64,000 nt of DNA from Berberis thunbergii (Eukaryota > Streptophyta > Magnoliopsida > Ranunculales > Berberidaceae), in NCBI GenBank assembly GCA_003290165.1, contig QNQO01000802.1, forward strand, positions 434,001-498,000, given 5' to 3'. The notes under the pieces are model-generated. The model had not been told where the DNA came from, searched no databases, and worked only from the letters and a program-made list of their open reading frames with translations. Below are positions 22,057 to 33,539 of the stretch, one piece after another (position 1 is the first letter of the stretch; every line of letters starts with the position of its first letter). Position numbers and translations under genes: made by a program.

Positions 22057-23040
22057 TAAAATGTAAAAAGCCATTCAGAGGTTTTAACTTTTAGCGTCCG
22101 AATTTTGTTGGAACTTTGACACTCATACAAGTTTCAAAATAAGTGATTCATCTAGTGAGGAGAATTGTTGCAAGTATAGTTACTGGCATTTGAGGCCTAT
22201 ATTTTTTGAAAAACTGTTATATTTTGCAGAATTCGTCGATAGGTGTAGCATAGGAACATTGATCAACTAGGCCAGCAAAAGTGCTTACACCAACAAATAA
22301 GCGATAGCATCTCAAGACCCTTTGAATTCAACACCATTATCAACCAAGAATAGTAATATGTAGAAATTTGTTATTCTTATTTCTTCTGAGACCACCTAAT
22401 TAGACCAATTATAGTAGAAGCCTAAACCCTAAACAAAACATTCAATCAACCGAACTCAGCTCAAAGGGCATGTGCCCCCTTTCATTGACCACTTGGACAT
22501 TCATCTTTACTGAAATTAAATGGTTGCGTAGCCTTACATCCTCTTACTCACAAACTTGTTACTGCAAATTGTTGCAGTGCCTCTTGTTCTCTAATCATAC
22601 ACTAATGTTCACTATAATGATCAAGTCATGGAACTCCTCACATTCCCTGAAAGCATGCAAAGCAACTTTGTGGGTGAAATTCAACAGTTCTCACGTAGGT
22701 TCATGAACTGGAGGATGAATCAGCTTTTTGGCAGTGCATGTAACATACCCTATATTTCACTGCTGCAAAGTCTGGGATTCAGTAGATGAAGAAAATTAAC
22801 CGAAAATGCATCTCTTTGCATCAGTAAATACTTAATTTATTTCGCATTCAAACAATTGAAGAATAACAGAAATTGGTTGAAAAAGATCGCCTAACTGACT
22901 CCCCTCAGTGGTTTATCTTGCAATAATCATGTCACAAGTAAAAATAAAAATAAAATTCATGCATGCTTATCAAACTACCTTCCATACATATTTTCCCAAT
23001 GGTTTCATTATAGAGATTCAGAGTCGATTCAATGTAACAT
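22057..23040 (+). repeat. Second copy of the duplicated host block and downstream module sequence
   Basis: 22057-22295 repeats 20628-20915. 22590-22830 matches 44870-45030 and 2380-2590. 22835-22935 matches 45540-45640 ('ttcgcattcaaacaattgaa'). No gene. Confidence 0.6.
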
Positions 23041-23044
23041 GAGT

Positions 23045-23307
23045 TGTGAAAAAACCAAACAAATAAGCAAGAAACTTACGGCAAACTCATTAATCCAGAT
23101 TTGTGCATGAGACTTGTTTGGATGTCCCTGATGGTGACTTTGATTGAAATGCAACCCAATGGAGGCGATCTAATAACCATGTCATGTCCAGAAACATAAT
23201 CGTTCTTCAGAGTGGATTCAACAATATGAATTGCTAATAGACCATTGATGTAAAAGTCAGTGCGACGCCATTGATAGTGTCGTTGAGCATCGAATTGTTG
23301 GTGAACC
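23045..23307 (-). pseudogene. Decayed minus-strand copy of the small membrane protein (E2)
   Basis: On the minus strand, from 'ttcaccaacaattcg', the sequence aligns with the ectodomain-to-membrane part of the 43670 gene: the NNS region, 'INGLLAIHIVESTLKN', and, after a frame change, 'KSHAQ...NEFAV' followed by the first membrane segment. A gene-3'-flank type sequence lies directly upstream instead of a signal peptide, so this is a chimeric, frame-disrupted copy. The same chimeric arrangement recurs at 45790-45990. Confidence 0.55.
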
Positions 23308-23772
23308 ACATAACCATAATGAAGGAATTTCAGTGGCTTAAACACACATACAATAATCATTGCAAGAAAAACCACTTATATCTAAATGATTTCTAACAGT
23401 TCAGTCGAAATCATGGCTGCCAAACTATGTTCAAATGAATTTCCACACATAATTTCATCAAACACCTTTTCATTCAGATTTCAGAATTAAACCACACAAA
23501 CCAAAATGAACCAAGAAAAAACGGAAATCCATTTCATAAGCTTTTGATTTACATGAACAAAGATCAAACTGACACAAACTATCTCTACAACACTTTATAC
23601 AATTCTTCTTCTCTACACTCTGAATCAACTCATTAACAAAGAAAGAATCTCAAATGTCTACACTGTAATCCAAGCTAAAGAACCCCATTGAAGAACTAAG
23701 AGAACAACATCAGAATTTGCATCCAAGACTCATCAGTCGATTACCTCGGTGATCTTCCACAAACCAACCCCA

Positions 23773-24129
23773 TCAATTGTTTCGCCGATTCCAGTTAAAG
23801 CCGACCCACATCCATGAAAGTATCCAAACAAGCAAGAAGATTCGATGTTCGGAGTTGTCATTTTGATTCTTCTGCTTATCGGACTCAATGGGGTCGGCTG
23901 GAACTGGCCCAGAAGACCACCCATCTACGGCACCAGAGAGATTATTCGGATTCCATGTTTCGATTACAATAACTGGTAAAGCTTCGTTGTTGAAGAAGTC
24001 TGGGGAAGATTGTGTGGAGTCATTGTTGGTGTTCTTGAGAGTTGAATTGTTGGCGATGAAGATGGTTTGCAAGGCCATTGATGGGAGAGTGTTGAGAATG
24101 ATGAAGAGGAGGTAGAGAAGGTTTGCCAT
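23773..24129 (-). CDS. Small secreted or membrane glycoprotein-like protein (118 aa), divergent intact copy
   Basis: Unknown function. The start MANLLYLLFIILNTLPSMA is a good signal peptide, cleavable near residue 20-22. An Asn/Ser-rich ectodomain follows, with sequons around residues 27-30 (NNST), 36 (NDS) and 63 (NLS). Residues 97-110 (IFLLVWILSWMWVG) form one membrane segment, and the tail is basic (NRRNN). It aligns along its length with the protein at 43670: NNSTL, the 'S.P..F.N' stretch and the NLSG block are recognisable. The leader before ATG is CT-rich with 'ctctctaATGG', as in the other members. The frame is open, and the rate of change looks high in the ectodomain. It could encode an apoplastic or plasma-membrane peptide. 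It is inverted relative to the other modules. Confidence 0.6.
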   Translation of the reverse strand: MANLLYLLFIILNTLPSMALQTIFIANNSTLKNTNNDSTQSSPDFFNNEALPVIVIETWNPNNLSGAVDGWSSGPVPADPIESDKQKNQNDNSEHRIFLLVWILSWMWVGFNWNRRNN

Positions 24130-24238
24130 TAGAGAGGGAGATGGTGGGGAGCTCTGTTTTGGGAGTGAGAGAGAGAGCTCTAATTCTTGCTCTGTTTTGG
24201 GGAGTGAGAGATAGAAAGGGCTCTGTTTCTTGAAGTAA

Positions 24239-24245
24239 TTATATA
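24239..24245 (-). promoter_or_regulatory. TATA box of the minus-strand small protein gene
   Basis: TATATAA on the minus strand, about 110 bp before ATG 24129, with 'cttcaagaaacagagc' after it, as in the other modules. Confidence 0.55.
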
Positions 24246-24418
24246 GACATTAAGAGACGAAGAGATTGTGTTTTGGTTTGAACAGGGGATCCTAACTGAA
24301 ATAACAAACTTTTGGGGGAAATCTTGAAGTTTGTTGGGTTCTTAGTTGTAGGGCAAACTATTGGGCCTAGTTTGTTTTTGGCCCAACTAATGCATGTGGT
24401 GGAAAAGATTGGTTAGTG

Positions 24419-25480
24419 AGTGGTGGTGATCCAAGGAGTAATAAGCCTTCAACCAATTTTCGGGGCCAGGGTGTGGGAGGGGGGACTCGATTGCAACCAA
24501 ATTTCCATGGATATGCCCAAACTTGAAAGGTGATATATTGAGACTACAAATCCACTCTATTGATCACAATGATACATGTTAGATGAGCACTACTTCAGTG
24601 TCTAGTGGAATGCGTGGTGTTGTGCCTGGTGCCACCAAGCACCGTCTATCTGTCACGAGATATAAAATAATTCACATCTCGAGACAGATGAATGGTGACT
24701 AGTGGCCACCAGGCACTCTAAATTTTTCCATGTTACATATGTTTTCTCTATTTATTTAAGCTTTTAGAGGAGATGTCATTTAAATATAGTATTATATTCC
24801 AGCTAGCCCTCATGATAAGGAGAGTATTGAGACATGACTAGAAGTCTGCCCTACCCATCCATGAACCCCAACCACTTGATATATGCTACATATGTTCCTT
24901 CTATAAGCTTAGTTTTGAAAGTAGACAATAAGGTAAAGTCAACCTTCTCCTTTTAAAGAGGTAAAGGTGGTGGTGGTGGTGATCTAATGAGTAATAAGTC
25001 TGCAACCAATTTTTCAGGGGTGGGGTGTGGGAGGGGGGACTCGATTGCAAGCAATTCGATATTTCCGAGTTTTGAATAATCCACATTTCTTTTGTTGTTT
25101 CATAGGTGTGTTCTATGTCATTTTGTCACATAACCCTAAAGTGTGGTTTTAATCACCAAACTCTGGATTTTAGTTATTTGACTTTTGGTTCAAAAGGTTT
25201 TTTTTCTTTTTAGTCAATCGCTTGATATATGTAATATGCTTTCTTTATTTGTTTAAGCTTGTAGAAGAGATGTCAGTTAAGTATAGTATTATATTCTACC
25301 CATCGTGCTGCGGGGGAGTTTTGAAACTAGAAGTCCATTCCACCCGTCCATAGACCCCAACTAGTTGATACATACTACAATTGCTCATTCTATAAGCTTA
25401 ATTTTGAAAGTAGAGAATAATGTAACAAGTCAACCTTATATTTTTAAAGAGGCAATTAGGCAACGGTAATTGCCTTCCTA
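24419..25480. repeat. Tandemly duplicated 500-550-bp block with a hairpin
   Basis: 24419-24960 and 24965-25480 share several ordered segments: 'gtgtgggaggggggactcga', the 'taagcttxtagaxgagatgtca' region and the 'ataagcttaxttttgaaagta' region. A foldback at 24623-24716 ('gtgccaccaagcaccg' with the inverse 'gtggccaccagg') occurs only in the first copy, so it inserted afterwards. No gene. Confidence 0.6.
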
Positions 25481-25689
25481 CTTGGTTATGGTTGACTACA
25501 AAAAAATTTCATTTACCCGATTTCATATTGCGGACGGAACTTTGATGTTAGGATTTTAGTTACACGAACATCCTAGTAGTAGAGACACTCCCATTCCAAA
25601 ACGTTGTTATTACTTTTAAGTTGAATTATAATATCCGTTCCTAAAACTTTCGATCTTCCATTTGACACATTTTTTTCATTAAATGCTTT

Positions 25690-27406
25690 TGATGATACAT
25701 AAAAAATGACCGTACATATGGCATAAAGTCTCATCATAAGGATACAACGTCTGATTCATTGGGCCAGCTCATAAAACTCAGAAGGAAGCAGACCAATTAT
25801 AGAGGTCCAAACTAAGCCCACCAATAAGGAAGTGTAAACATGATCCGAATCCAAGCCCAAACGGATCAAAGCCCGATACACGTTCTCTCATAAATAAGAA
25901 GAACGTTGCACCAAGAAAGAGTTGTGGAGGGACCAACGCCTCCACGAATGCATCTCCATTAAGAAGGAGACTGTTATAAAAATATCTCTTTCCATTGCAG
26001 GGGCGGAGCCATGATTGTAGATAAAGAGGGACAAATAGTACATAACTATTTACGAAAATATTAAAAAATTGAGTTTTTACAACCATATTTTGCAATCAGG
26101 ATGACATGGCGTGATTGTGAAAGAAAGATGATTAATTCAACTATACAAACAATATACATGGTATGATTAATTCAATTATACCTAATTAATTAAGAGCTTC
26201 CATTTTTTACTTGGAGAAAACAGAAGCATGCATGGTGGTATAAGATGGGAGTTGGTGAGGAGCAGACATTTGGCTTTTTTTTCTGGCTTTGAAGCAGCAG
26301 GATGGTATAGTCCAAGTCCAAGGAGTAGTAGCAGTAGTAACTGGACTGGACTGGATGGATTCAAGTGAATTTGTCGAACAACAATTTTATTTTTGGAATC
26401 CTCCTTCCTCTTCTCTTCTTGCTTTATCTGTCCGTTTGTCTCTTCTTATTTGAAACCCACTCCTGAGTCAAAGCCTCCGAGGATAACATTTACACAACCA
26501 ACCCACTCTCTTTTATCTTCTTATTCTTGTCTGTCTTCTCGGAAGGGAAATGTATGTGTGTGTATAGAGAGATAGAGTTTTCTTCTTTTGGGCTAGCTTA
26601 GGTGAAGCAGACAAACAACAACTTAGCCGAATTAACCTACGACCATCGTGTTTTTCCAACCGCTCCAAACCTAAATGATTACTTTTGATTTTGAAAGATC
26701 AGAGAGAAAATAAAGTAGATCAGATCTCAACCCCTGAATTAATGTAATATGTTAACTAATCTTTTATCACTCTTACCACCATATGCTAGTTGAGTCTAAG
26801 GTAAGATAATCTTAATTCTTTCTTTTCTTTATTTTTTTATTTTTTTCTTTATTTTTTTAACAAAATAAAAGAAAACCAATGATGATGTATAATTTCCCTC
26901 GAATCCCCAACCCAATTAAAAATTTTAATTTGAATATGATCACATCCATCCCAAAATTTAAAAAAAAAATTGAGTATTGAAGTGAGATTGGTGAGGGTGG
27001 AGTTTAAAAAAAAATTGTTGTTTTAATTTTTAGTGGAGTTAGAAGTCAATACTTCATACAAAGGAGGGCAACATAAAATTGTAAAGGGGGGCAATGAAAA
27101 AAATGTGGGTAACTTAGTGACATTTTTTTAAAAGATAAGGGAGGCAATTGTCCCTTTTACCTAACACATAGATCCGCCCATGTTTCATTGCACCTCACAT
27201 GCTTAAGTCACACAGAGAGTTAACTACGACCATTATAAAAGATAAATGGAACATTCGACAAATATATACAACTTTAACTAAGTTTTGTCGAGATTTACAT
27301 CTTTCTTCTAACAGAGTTACTGACTTAAGCATCGGAGTGCCTTCGCCCACCAAAAAGGTGATCCTTAGTAGTCTAACAGTTGTTTTATAGGTCAAACTCG
27401 CATGAG
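25690..27406 (+). mobile_element. Truncated LTR of the element 2/3 family, split by an hAT insert
   Basis: It begins TGATGATACATAAAAAATG, like the LTR starts at 30900 and 37498, follows that LTR to 25997, resumes at 27183 and ends at about 27406 ('ggtcaaactcgcatgagg'), just before the normal LTR terminus. No internal region follows. It is a solo or truncated LTR. Confidence 0.75.
25998..27182. mobile_element. hAT element (CAGGGGCGGAGC family) nested in the LTR
   Basis: The ends CAGGGGCGGAGCCATG and AGATCCGCCCATG are imperfect inverted repeats. The flanks ttccattg and tttcattg (7 of 8 match) form an 8-bp duplication, and removing the insert restores the LTR seen at 31235. No transposase frame is seen. 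The interior contains T-rich and A-rich tracts. Confidence 0.78.
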
Positions 27407-28285
27407 GCTTCAGCTTTGAGTTTTGTTTTTATTTTTTTGTTGAAAGTAGCTATATTAGAAATTAAGGATGAAACCCCGAAATGAGTACCATATGAAAATT
27501 TTGCTAAGTTATGAGCTTGAATATTCTCAAGTCTGCTCATGTAAATAATACGCCAATCGCCTACTAATAATAGATGACATTTTATGTTGTCCAAGATAAG
27601 GCTACATTCTCAGTTGATGTTGATAGAAGGATGTCGTTTATGATTTTAACCACCAAAAAATAATCAGAGTAAAGCTTGCCACATCTCTATCTGCTTCAAT
27701 TTAATGATCCAAGTGATAGATACTTCAATACTATATAATTTCGTCATTGTGCTGCAAATAATATTAGCATGAACCGGGGAAGCTCATTGTTGGATTGATG
27801 ATCCATTCTAGCCACTGCTAACTCTCCAATGGCTTCCCTGTTTGGTTAAAAGATCAAAACTTGTGTCACAAAATATATTAATAGCAATGTTGAAAACATA
27901 AGATTGATCATTAAGAATTGACGTCAAATAAATAGAGCTAGAATACAAGACAGAATCAGAGTTTGAATTTGAGTCCGCAATAGTCAATGAAATCAATTGC
28001 AACAGATAATTCTCATTGCTTGACAACCGCTTGTTTAGGTCTTTTAATAAACCCTGAGAATTTAATTTTTTAAATTATTCCATGTTGGAAAAATAGGCTC
28101 ATGCCAAGGTTGGGTTTAATGTGGCCTTCGCCCTAGACCTAGTTTTATACTGTAAATCTAATTTGAGCAACTGTACACACTTTATAAAAATCCATATATC
28201 CAAATGCATATATACGTAGTTGTTGGGGCGATTTTTACCGACTCTCGTGATGATGTTAGATTTGGATTAATGACTCTGATTTACA
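27407..28285. other. Unassigned intergenic DNA
   Basis: AT-rich, with no gene or clear repeat structure that I can support. 27420-27600 and 27700-28030 give short minus-strand ORFs with no recognisable motif. Confidence 0.4.
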
Positions 28286-28384
28286 ATAGGTACTAGTTCA
28301 GTTGGTAGACTTGTGGCCAATGAGATCACAAATTCAGGATTTAAATCTTATCAAAGGCGCCTTTAAAAAAATAAAAAAAATAAG
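28286..28384 (+). repeat. tRNA-derived SINE-like relic
   Basis: 'tagttcagttggtaga' resembles a tRNA A box, and about 40 bp later 'ggatttaaatc' resembles a decayed B box. An A-rich tail 'aaaaaaataaaaaaaataa' follows. Confidence 0.45.
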
Positions 28385-28602
28385 ACTTTGGTTTCCTCCT
28401 CCTCGTGCTGCAATGACCGAGGGGGAGTGCTAATTGATCTCTGAAACCCTAACCATTACAAAGTTATGTTAGCCAACTTTGATCAAAGTTTTATCGGAGT
28501 CAACAGTTGACTCTAGGTCAAGCACTAATCGGTGATGTACTGATGTGTGGGTTGGGCTTGGACCCCTCTAATAGTCTCGAGTCACTAGGCTTTGATTGCA
28601 GG

Positions 28603-29428
28603 TGATCATGCTTCAGGTAGCAACTCAGGGCCGCAACAGAGAGCATATGAGTATGTTTACCAATTGGAACCAGGGAGGGCGCAAAGGGTTTCGACCAAGG
28701 CTGTAGGCGGGGATGTCAGGATCTCTAGCCCAGGAAAAAAGAAGAGCATTGGGAATGTTTCTTTACAGATAAATGCAATGATTCCAGGCAGCAACTCCGG
28801 GCCAACAAAGGAGGACGTAGTAGCTGAAGATGATCATGTTGACAGTGGATTTGTCTATGGCTCCGGCAATGGTGCTGGCAGTGGAGTTCACGTTGGTGCT
28901 CAGACTCGCGTTCAGAGTGGTGACAAAGTGCATGACCGGAAGGTAGGGTTTCCAGCAGATGCGAGTATTGTACAAGCTGACGAAACTTTAGTGGATGCAC
29001 TAGTACTTGAAGCACCGAATATAAAACATATTAACTATTTGGTTCGTAACGCTAACAGCGAAACCGAAATGGAAACCAATACCGACATTTCGGATACAAT
29101 CAGTTCAGAAGAAGAAGATTTGGATGAATACACCATTAGGTCAAGAATAGTGTCAGGTTTAAAGACGGACCAAATTCGATTATCGAAAAGATTTGATGCT
29201 ACGGACTTCAGAGACATCAAGGTATATCCTCGTAGATCATCTAAAATGAAAAAAAGTAATAGCAAGTATAGACATTGATCTAGGGGTTTGGTCACTATTT
29301 ATTTTGGGTTTGCTATGATATATGTCCTCTGGTTCTTTTTATCGGGTAGTATCCCAACTGATGTAAAAGATTTTTTCAAGCAATAAAAAACCTAGTTTTC
29401 TTAAAAAAAAAAAAAAAAAAAAAAAAAA
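28603..29428 (+). mobile_element. Poly(A) retroposon carrying an open frame (LINE- or mRNA-derived)
   Basis: The insert is flanked by a perfect 13-bp direct repeat CTTTGATTGCAGG (28590-28602 and 29431-29443). It ends in an uninterrupted run of about 26 A after an AATAAA signal (29382-29387), the mark of L1-type target-primed integration. One frame stays open from the 5' junction to a stop at 29276-29278 (about 225 residues) but has no ATG near its start, so it is 5'-truncated. The product is acidic/Ser-rich in the middle ('ISSEEEDLDEYT'), contains two 'GSNSGP' repeats and ends in a basic tail (KMKKSNSKYRH). I do not recognise a domain. It may be the end of an L1 ORF1 joined to a 3' UTR, or a processed host mRNA. 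The intact frame and long A-tail suggest a young insertion. Confidence 0.75.
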
Positions 29429-29443
29429 GACTTTGATTGCAGG

Positions 29444-30899
29444 AATCTGTATGAGGTACAATATTGCTCGTCATTCATCTCGAGGCATTGTTATGGTAGC
29501 AATTAAACCAATGTGGTAGGAATCTTTGTTTGTACCACTTATAAGTGGTTTGCCACTTGCAAGTAGTGGACAATCTTAAAATCATATTTGTTTAGTAGCA
29601 CTTATAAGTTTTTAATGGATACAAGTGGCTTGATTTCTATAAGCACCGGAGGTGATGCTTATATTCACTAATAAGTATCAAGCATTTGTATGTAGTAAGC
29701 CATTTATATGCTATGCAACCCACCCCCCTATTGATGGTGTGCTTTTTTTTTTCTTTGTTATTTCAAATATGTGTCAAATGGGAGCGAATGTTTTGCACTA
29801 TGCAATGCATCACCTCTTTCATTGGAACGTTTCAGGTAATCAACGTTATATTTTATTTATTTGAAAACTCTTCTATGCATTGCATCCAAGTAATTTCTAA
29901 GTTTTAAGGTTAGTAATTTTTGTGAATTTGATTGGTAAATTAAGTAAGCATTAACTTTTGTGTGTCATGCTAGTAATTAAGTGAGTGGTAACTTTGGTCA
30001 CGTGATGGTAATGAAGTGTTAAATTTATGTACACTGGGTGGTATCTTTTTGTGGGGTACCATACATCCAAAATTATGTATGCACCGAAGCATTGTTATTA
30101 AAAAATTCATAAAAGTGTTGAATTTTAAATCGATGGATCGAGATTGAGTTTGTTCCCCACAACTACTCCATAATCCCTAATTAATAGTGTTCCAGTTTGT
30201 CGAGCCCTTGGAAAATCATATCTTTGTATTTCATTCCTTCCACACGCAACACATAATCACATGAAGAACTCTAACCCAAAGCCAATTCCCTCACCTAGAT
30301 AAGCTGATACGCCACCATGAAGCTAATCAATCTTGGATGGAACCATGGAACATCATACTCACACTAAACTTTGCTAGAAAAACATATTTTCCTCTCTTGT
30401 CAATACTAACTTAATAAGAGCATGTAGATTACTTCTTATCCTCTTTAGTAACTTTTCCTTTCGTCTTAGCATAACTAAGCCGTAAGTTTATATATTCAAA
30501 TTTTCCTTTTCTTCTCGTGACTTCTCTTTTTGTTTTAGCGTAACCAAGGCATAAGTTTATAAATCCATTTCTTAAAAGTAAGAGCATCTCCCATATTCAT
30601 AGGGGTTGTGTCAATTCGCGTTCTGCTTGTTGAGAACTCACTCAAAGAATAATTTCCTATCTAATCTTTATATTTCCCTTATTTGTGTAAACAAGAAACA
30701 TTTTTCTTTCAAATAACAAATGCTAGCTAAAGTATATGTTGAAGTTTACCATGGTATTATCTCTTTCGAAGCAACTAATTTCTCTTCCAGAGTAAACTCT
30801 TTAAAACACAATCTAGCACCTAACACACCTATGAAAGTGCTTAAAATGTGGATTGCTCGAAGCTCAGAAATGAAGCCTCCCTTTATCCTAAAGCCCTAT
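29444..30899 (+). repeat. Intergenic and host block before LTR element 2
   Basis: No gene. 30430-30580 holds two imperfect direct copies of a 'tcttagcataactaagc..taagttta' segment. 30725-30899 matches 18400-18690 ('accatggtattatctcttt', 'tgtggattgctc'), i.e. the region upstream of a module. Element 2 cuts it at 30899. Confidence 0.5.
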
Positions 30900-31408
30900 T
30901 GATGATACATCAAAATAGACCGATCATCACGACCATACACGTGGCAGAAAACTTTCATCATGATGATATGACGTCCAATCTATTAGGCTAGCTCATAAAA
31001 CCCAGAAGAATAATGTCAATCACATAAACCCAGACAATGCCAACTAATGAGAAGATATAAACAAAGCCCAATTCCAGACGCTCGAACGAATCAGAGCCCG
31101 AATCCAGGCTTGACACGAGTTTTTCATAAAGAAAAAAAAAACATCACACCAAAAAGAGTCATGGAGGGAGTTACGCCTCCACAGACGCATCTCCATTAAG
31201 GAGAATATTGTTACAAGAAACATCTCATTCCGTTGAGCCTCACATGCAAGAAGTAACCGCGACCATTACAAATGGTAAAGGGAACATTCGACAAAGGTAT
31301 GTAACTTTAACTTAGTTTTGTCCATATTTACTTCCTTCTTCAAACAGAGTTGTTGAATTAAGCATCGGAATAGTCAAACTCATAAGAGGACGATTTTTGG
31401 ACGCATCA
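30900..31408 (+). repeat. 5' LTR of element 2
   Basis: 509 bp, TGATGATACATC...acgcatca. It matches the 3' LTR at 37498-38971 on both sides of its insert, and the LTRs at 25690 and 59063. Confidence 0.85.
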
Positions 31409-31516
31409 GTTTGGCGCCATCCGAGGGGAACAATGAGTTTCCTTTCCAAAAGTTTAAAATCCACAGTGACAAAGCTCACCACAATCTGATAGAAGATCAC
31501 CAAGCCGTCAGAACAA

Positions 31517-33266
31517 ATGACACTCTCTACAAATCCTCAACCCAGGGATGATCGCGACAACTCTTCTACTGCCAACAATGCATCACAAATAGCTCATGAA
31601 CAAGAAGCAGCCCGGATGAGTCGGAGAATCCGGATCCACAACACGCAATAGCCCAAACAACCCAAACATCTGGCGATGCTAACACATATCCTCGGGTAGA
31701 CCTGCTCATGGCTCAGGTGAACTACATAACAAAGATGCTAGAAAAACCACCTAGGAGCTTATCCAGTTGGCTGACCCTGTTCAGGCACCTCCCCAACAAA
31801 ACTCCGCCAACTGAACTCAAGGGAGTGGTGAAGTCCCAGTAGAACCCCAACAGGGAAATTTCGAAAGCAACAAGCTCCCCCAAGGCAAGGCTCCACAGTG
31901 TGATGGAACGCTTGCTAAATTCTCGTTCAGAATAGGAGTCATGGATCTCAACGTACTATACAAATTAGACAAACAGTCATTCTCTAATGCCCTCATGAAA
32001 ATCGTCATACCGAAAAAGCTCATTCCACCAAAGTTCGAAGTATATGATGGTACTACCGACCCAACTGATCACCTGAGACACTTCCACCACATGATGGCCC
32101 TGAAGGAAACCACTGAGTCGATCTCATGCAGACCATTTTCGACCAGCCTCACCTCCACAATGATTAATTGGTTCAAAAGCCTACCACCAAGGTCGATAGA
32201 ATTTTTCCAAGCGTTTGCCACCGCTTTTATCACCAGATTCATCAGGAGTCAGCAGATGAAGAAAGGACCACATTACCTCCTGCATGTCAAACAGAAGCCC
32301 AAAGAGACTATACGGGAATATGTCACTCGTTTTACCAATGGATTGACAATGATCAATGGATGCTGCGATGACACAACCGCTGTACCTTTATCGCCGGACT
32401 GAAGAGATACCCCTTCTTTGATGCCCTTAACCTGGAGCCTCCAAAAGGCATGACAATCTTGCTGAAAATAGCCCAAAAACACATTTATCTTGAAGAGATG
32501 AAAGCTGACAGGAGGAAGAATGAACAAGAAAGGGAAAACCATTCAAGGAAACGGGAAAGGAAAGAAGAAATAAGGCGAGACGATAGATCATGGGAAGAAA
32601 ACAATCAATCAAATATACATTGAAACGACAGAATAACCGAGTCAAACCAATGGGTGTCCAGGAAATCATAATCAACACGGCCTAATCACGAGCGAATAAC
32701 CAGTGTAATGAAAAAGGAATACAAACCATACACAACCCTAAAAACAAGCCGGACCAACATAATAAAGTACATGGAGAATTGGGAGAACGTCAACTGGCCA
32801 CCCAAAATAAGAAGAGACCCAGAAGGAAGAGACGAAAGTAGGTACTGCTCTTTTCACAAGGACCACGAACATGATACCGAAGACTGCTACAAGCTGAAAT
32901 AGGAAATCGAGCATTGGATCCAAAGAGGACGACTCGATGAATTCATTGGACAAACAACTCAAAGGAAAAGAAAAGGCAGATGCCACTGCCACGGGATTGA
33001 AAGAACAATCTAGGGAACTAATATACGCTCTACACTACACCCACCTCAGTAAAGAAGCGTCCTCCACTCGAGCAGACCTATATCGAAACAGAAAGATTAA
33101 CACCCTGAAGATGGTTGCACTGACCAACTCGGGGACTCTACCAATGGATACAAATTCTATCCAAATTACCAACAAAAGAATTAACGACGAAGAACTCCAT
33201 CAAGCCTCAACAAGTGATGCCAAGCGAGGAGCAATATCGGATCAAACAAAGGAGGTCATGAATTAA
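31517..33266 (+). pseudogene. gag of element 2 (frameshifted)
   Basis: It starts MTLSTNPQPRDDRDN at 31517. The core is best in 31941-32402: 'PPKFEVYDGTTDPTDHLRHF', 'INWFKSLPPRSIEFF' and 'KPKETIREYVTRF', the standard plant Ty3/gypsy Gag (Retrotrans_gag) blocks. After a frameshift near 32390 it resumes with 'FFDALNLEPPKGM' and a Lys/Arg/Glu-rich tract. A zinc-knuckle-like motif at 32850-32900 reads Y-C-S-F-H-x5-H-x-T-x2-C-Y, the Tat version of the Gag nucleic-acid finger. A TAG (near 31650) and later stops break the frame. Gag forms the RNA-packaging particle. The sequence after about 33266 leads straight into the tandem repeats, with no pol. Confidence 0.8.
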
Positions 33267-33539
33267 ACAAGAAAGAACAACAAATGCATGAACCCCTAAC
33301 GCGAGGATAGACATCAACCATGTGATCGCTCCACAATATAGCGTAACTGCTCCAAAAAATGACTGTTAGAAATGGTCAGGACATCTAAACAGGAAAATCA
33401 ATAAAATTTCAAATTCAGAATAATCATCCCATGAAGAATAACAACTTGAAAATGAAGCCATGCAAATAATCAGCATATAAAGCCAAAAGGAATCAGGACG
33501 CAAACTCGATACATATAATAAACTTTTGGTCTAATCAAC

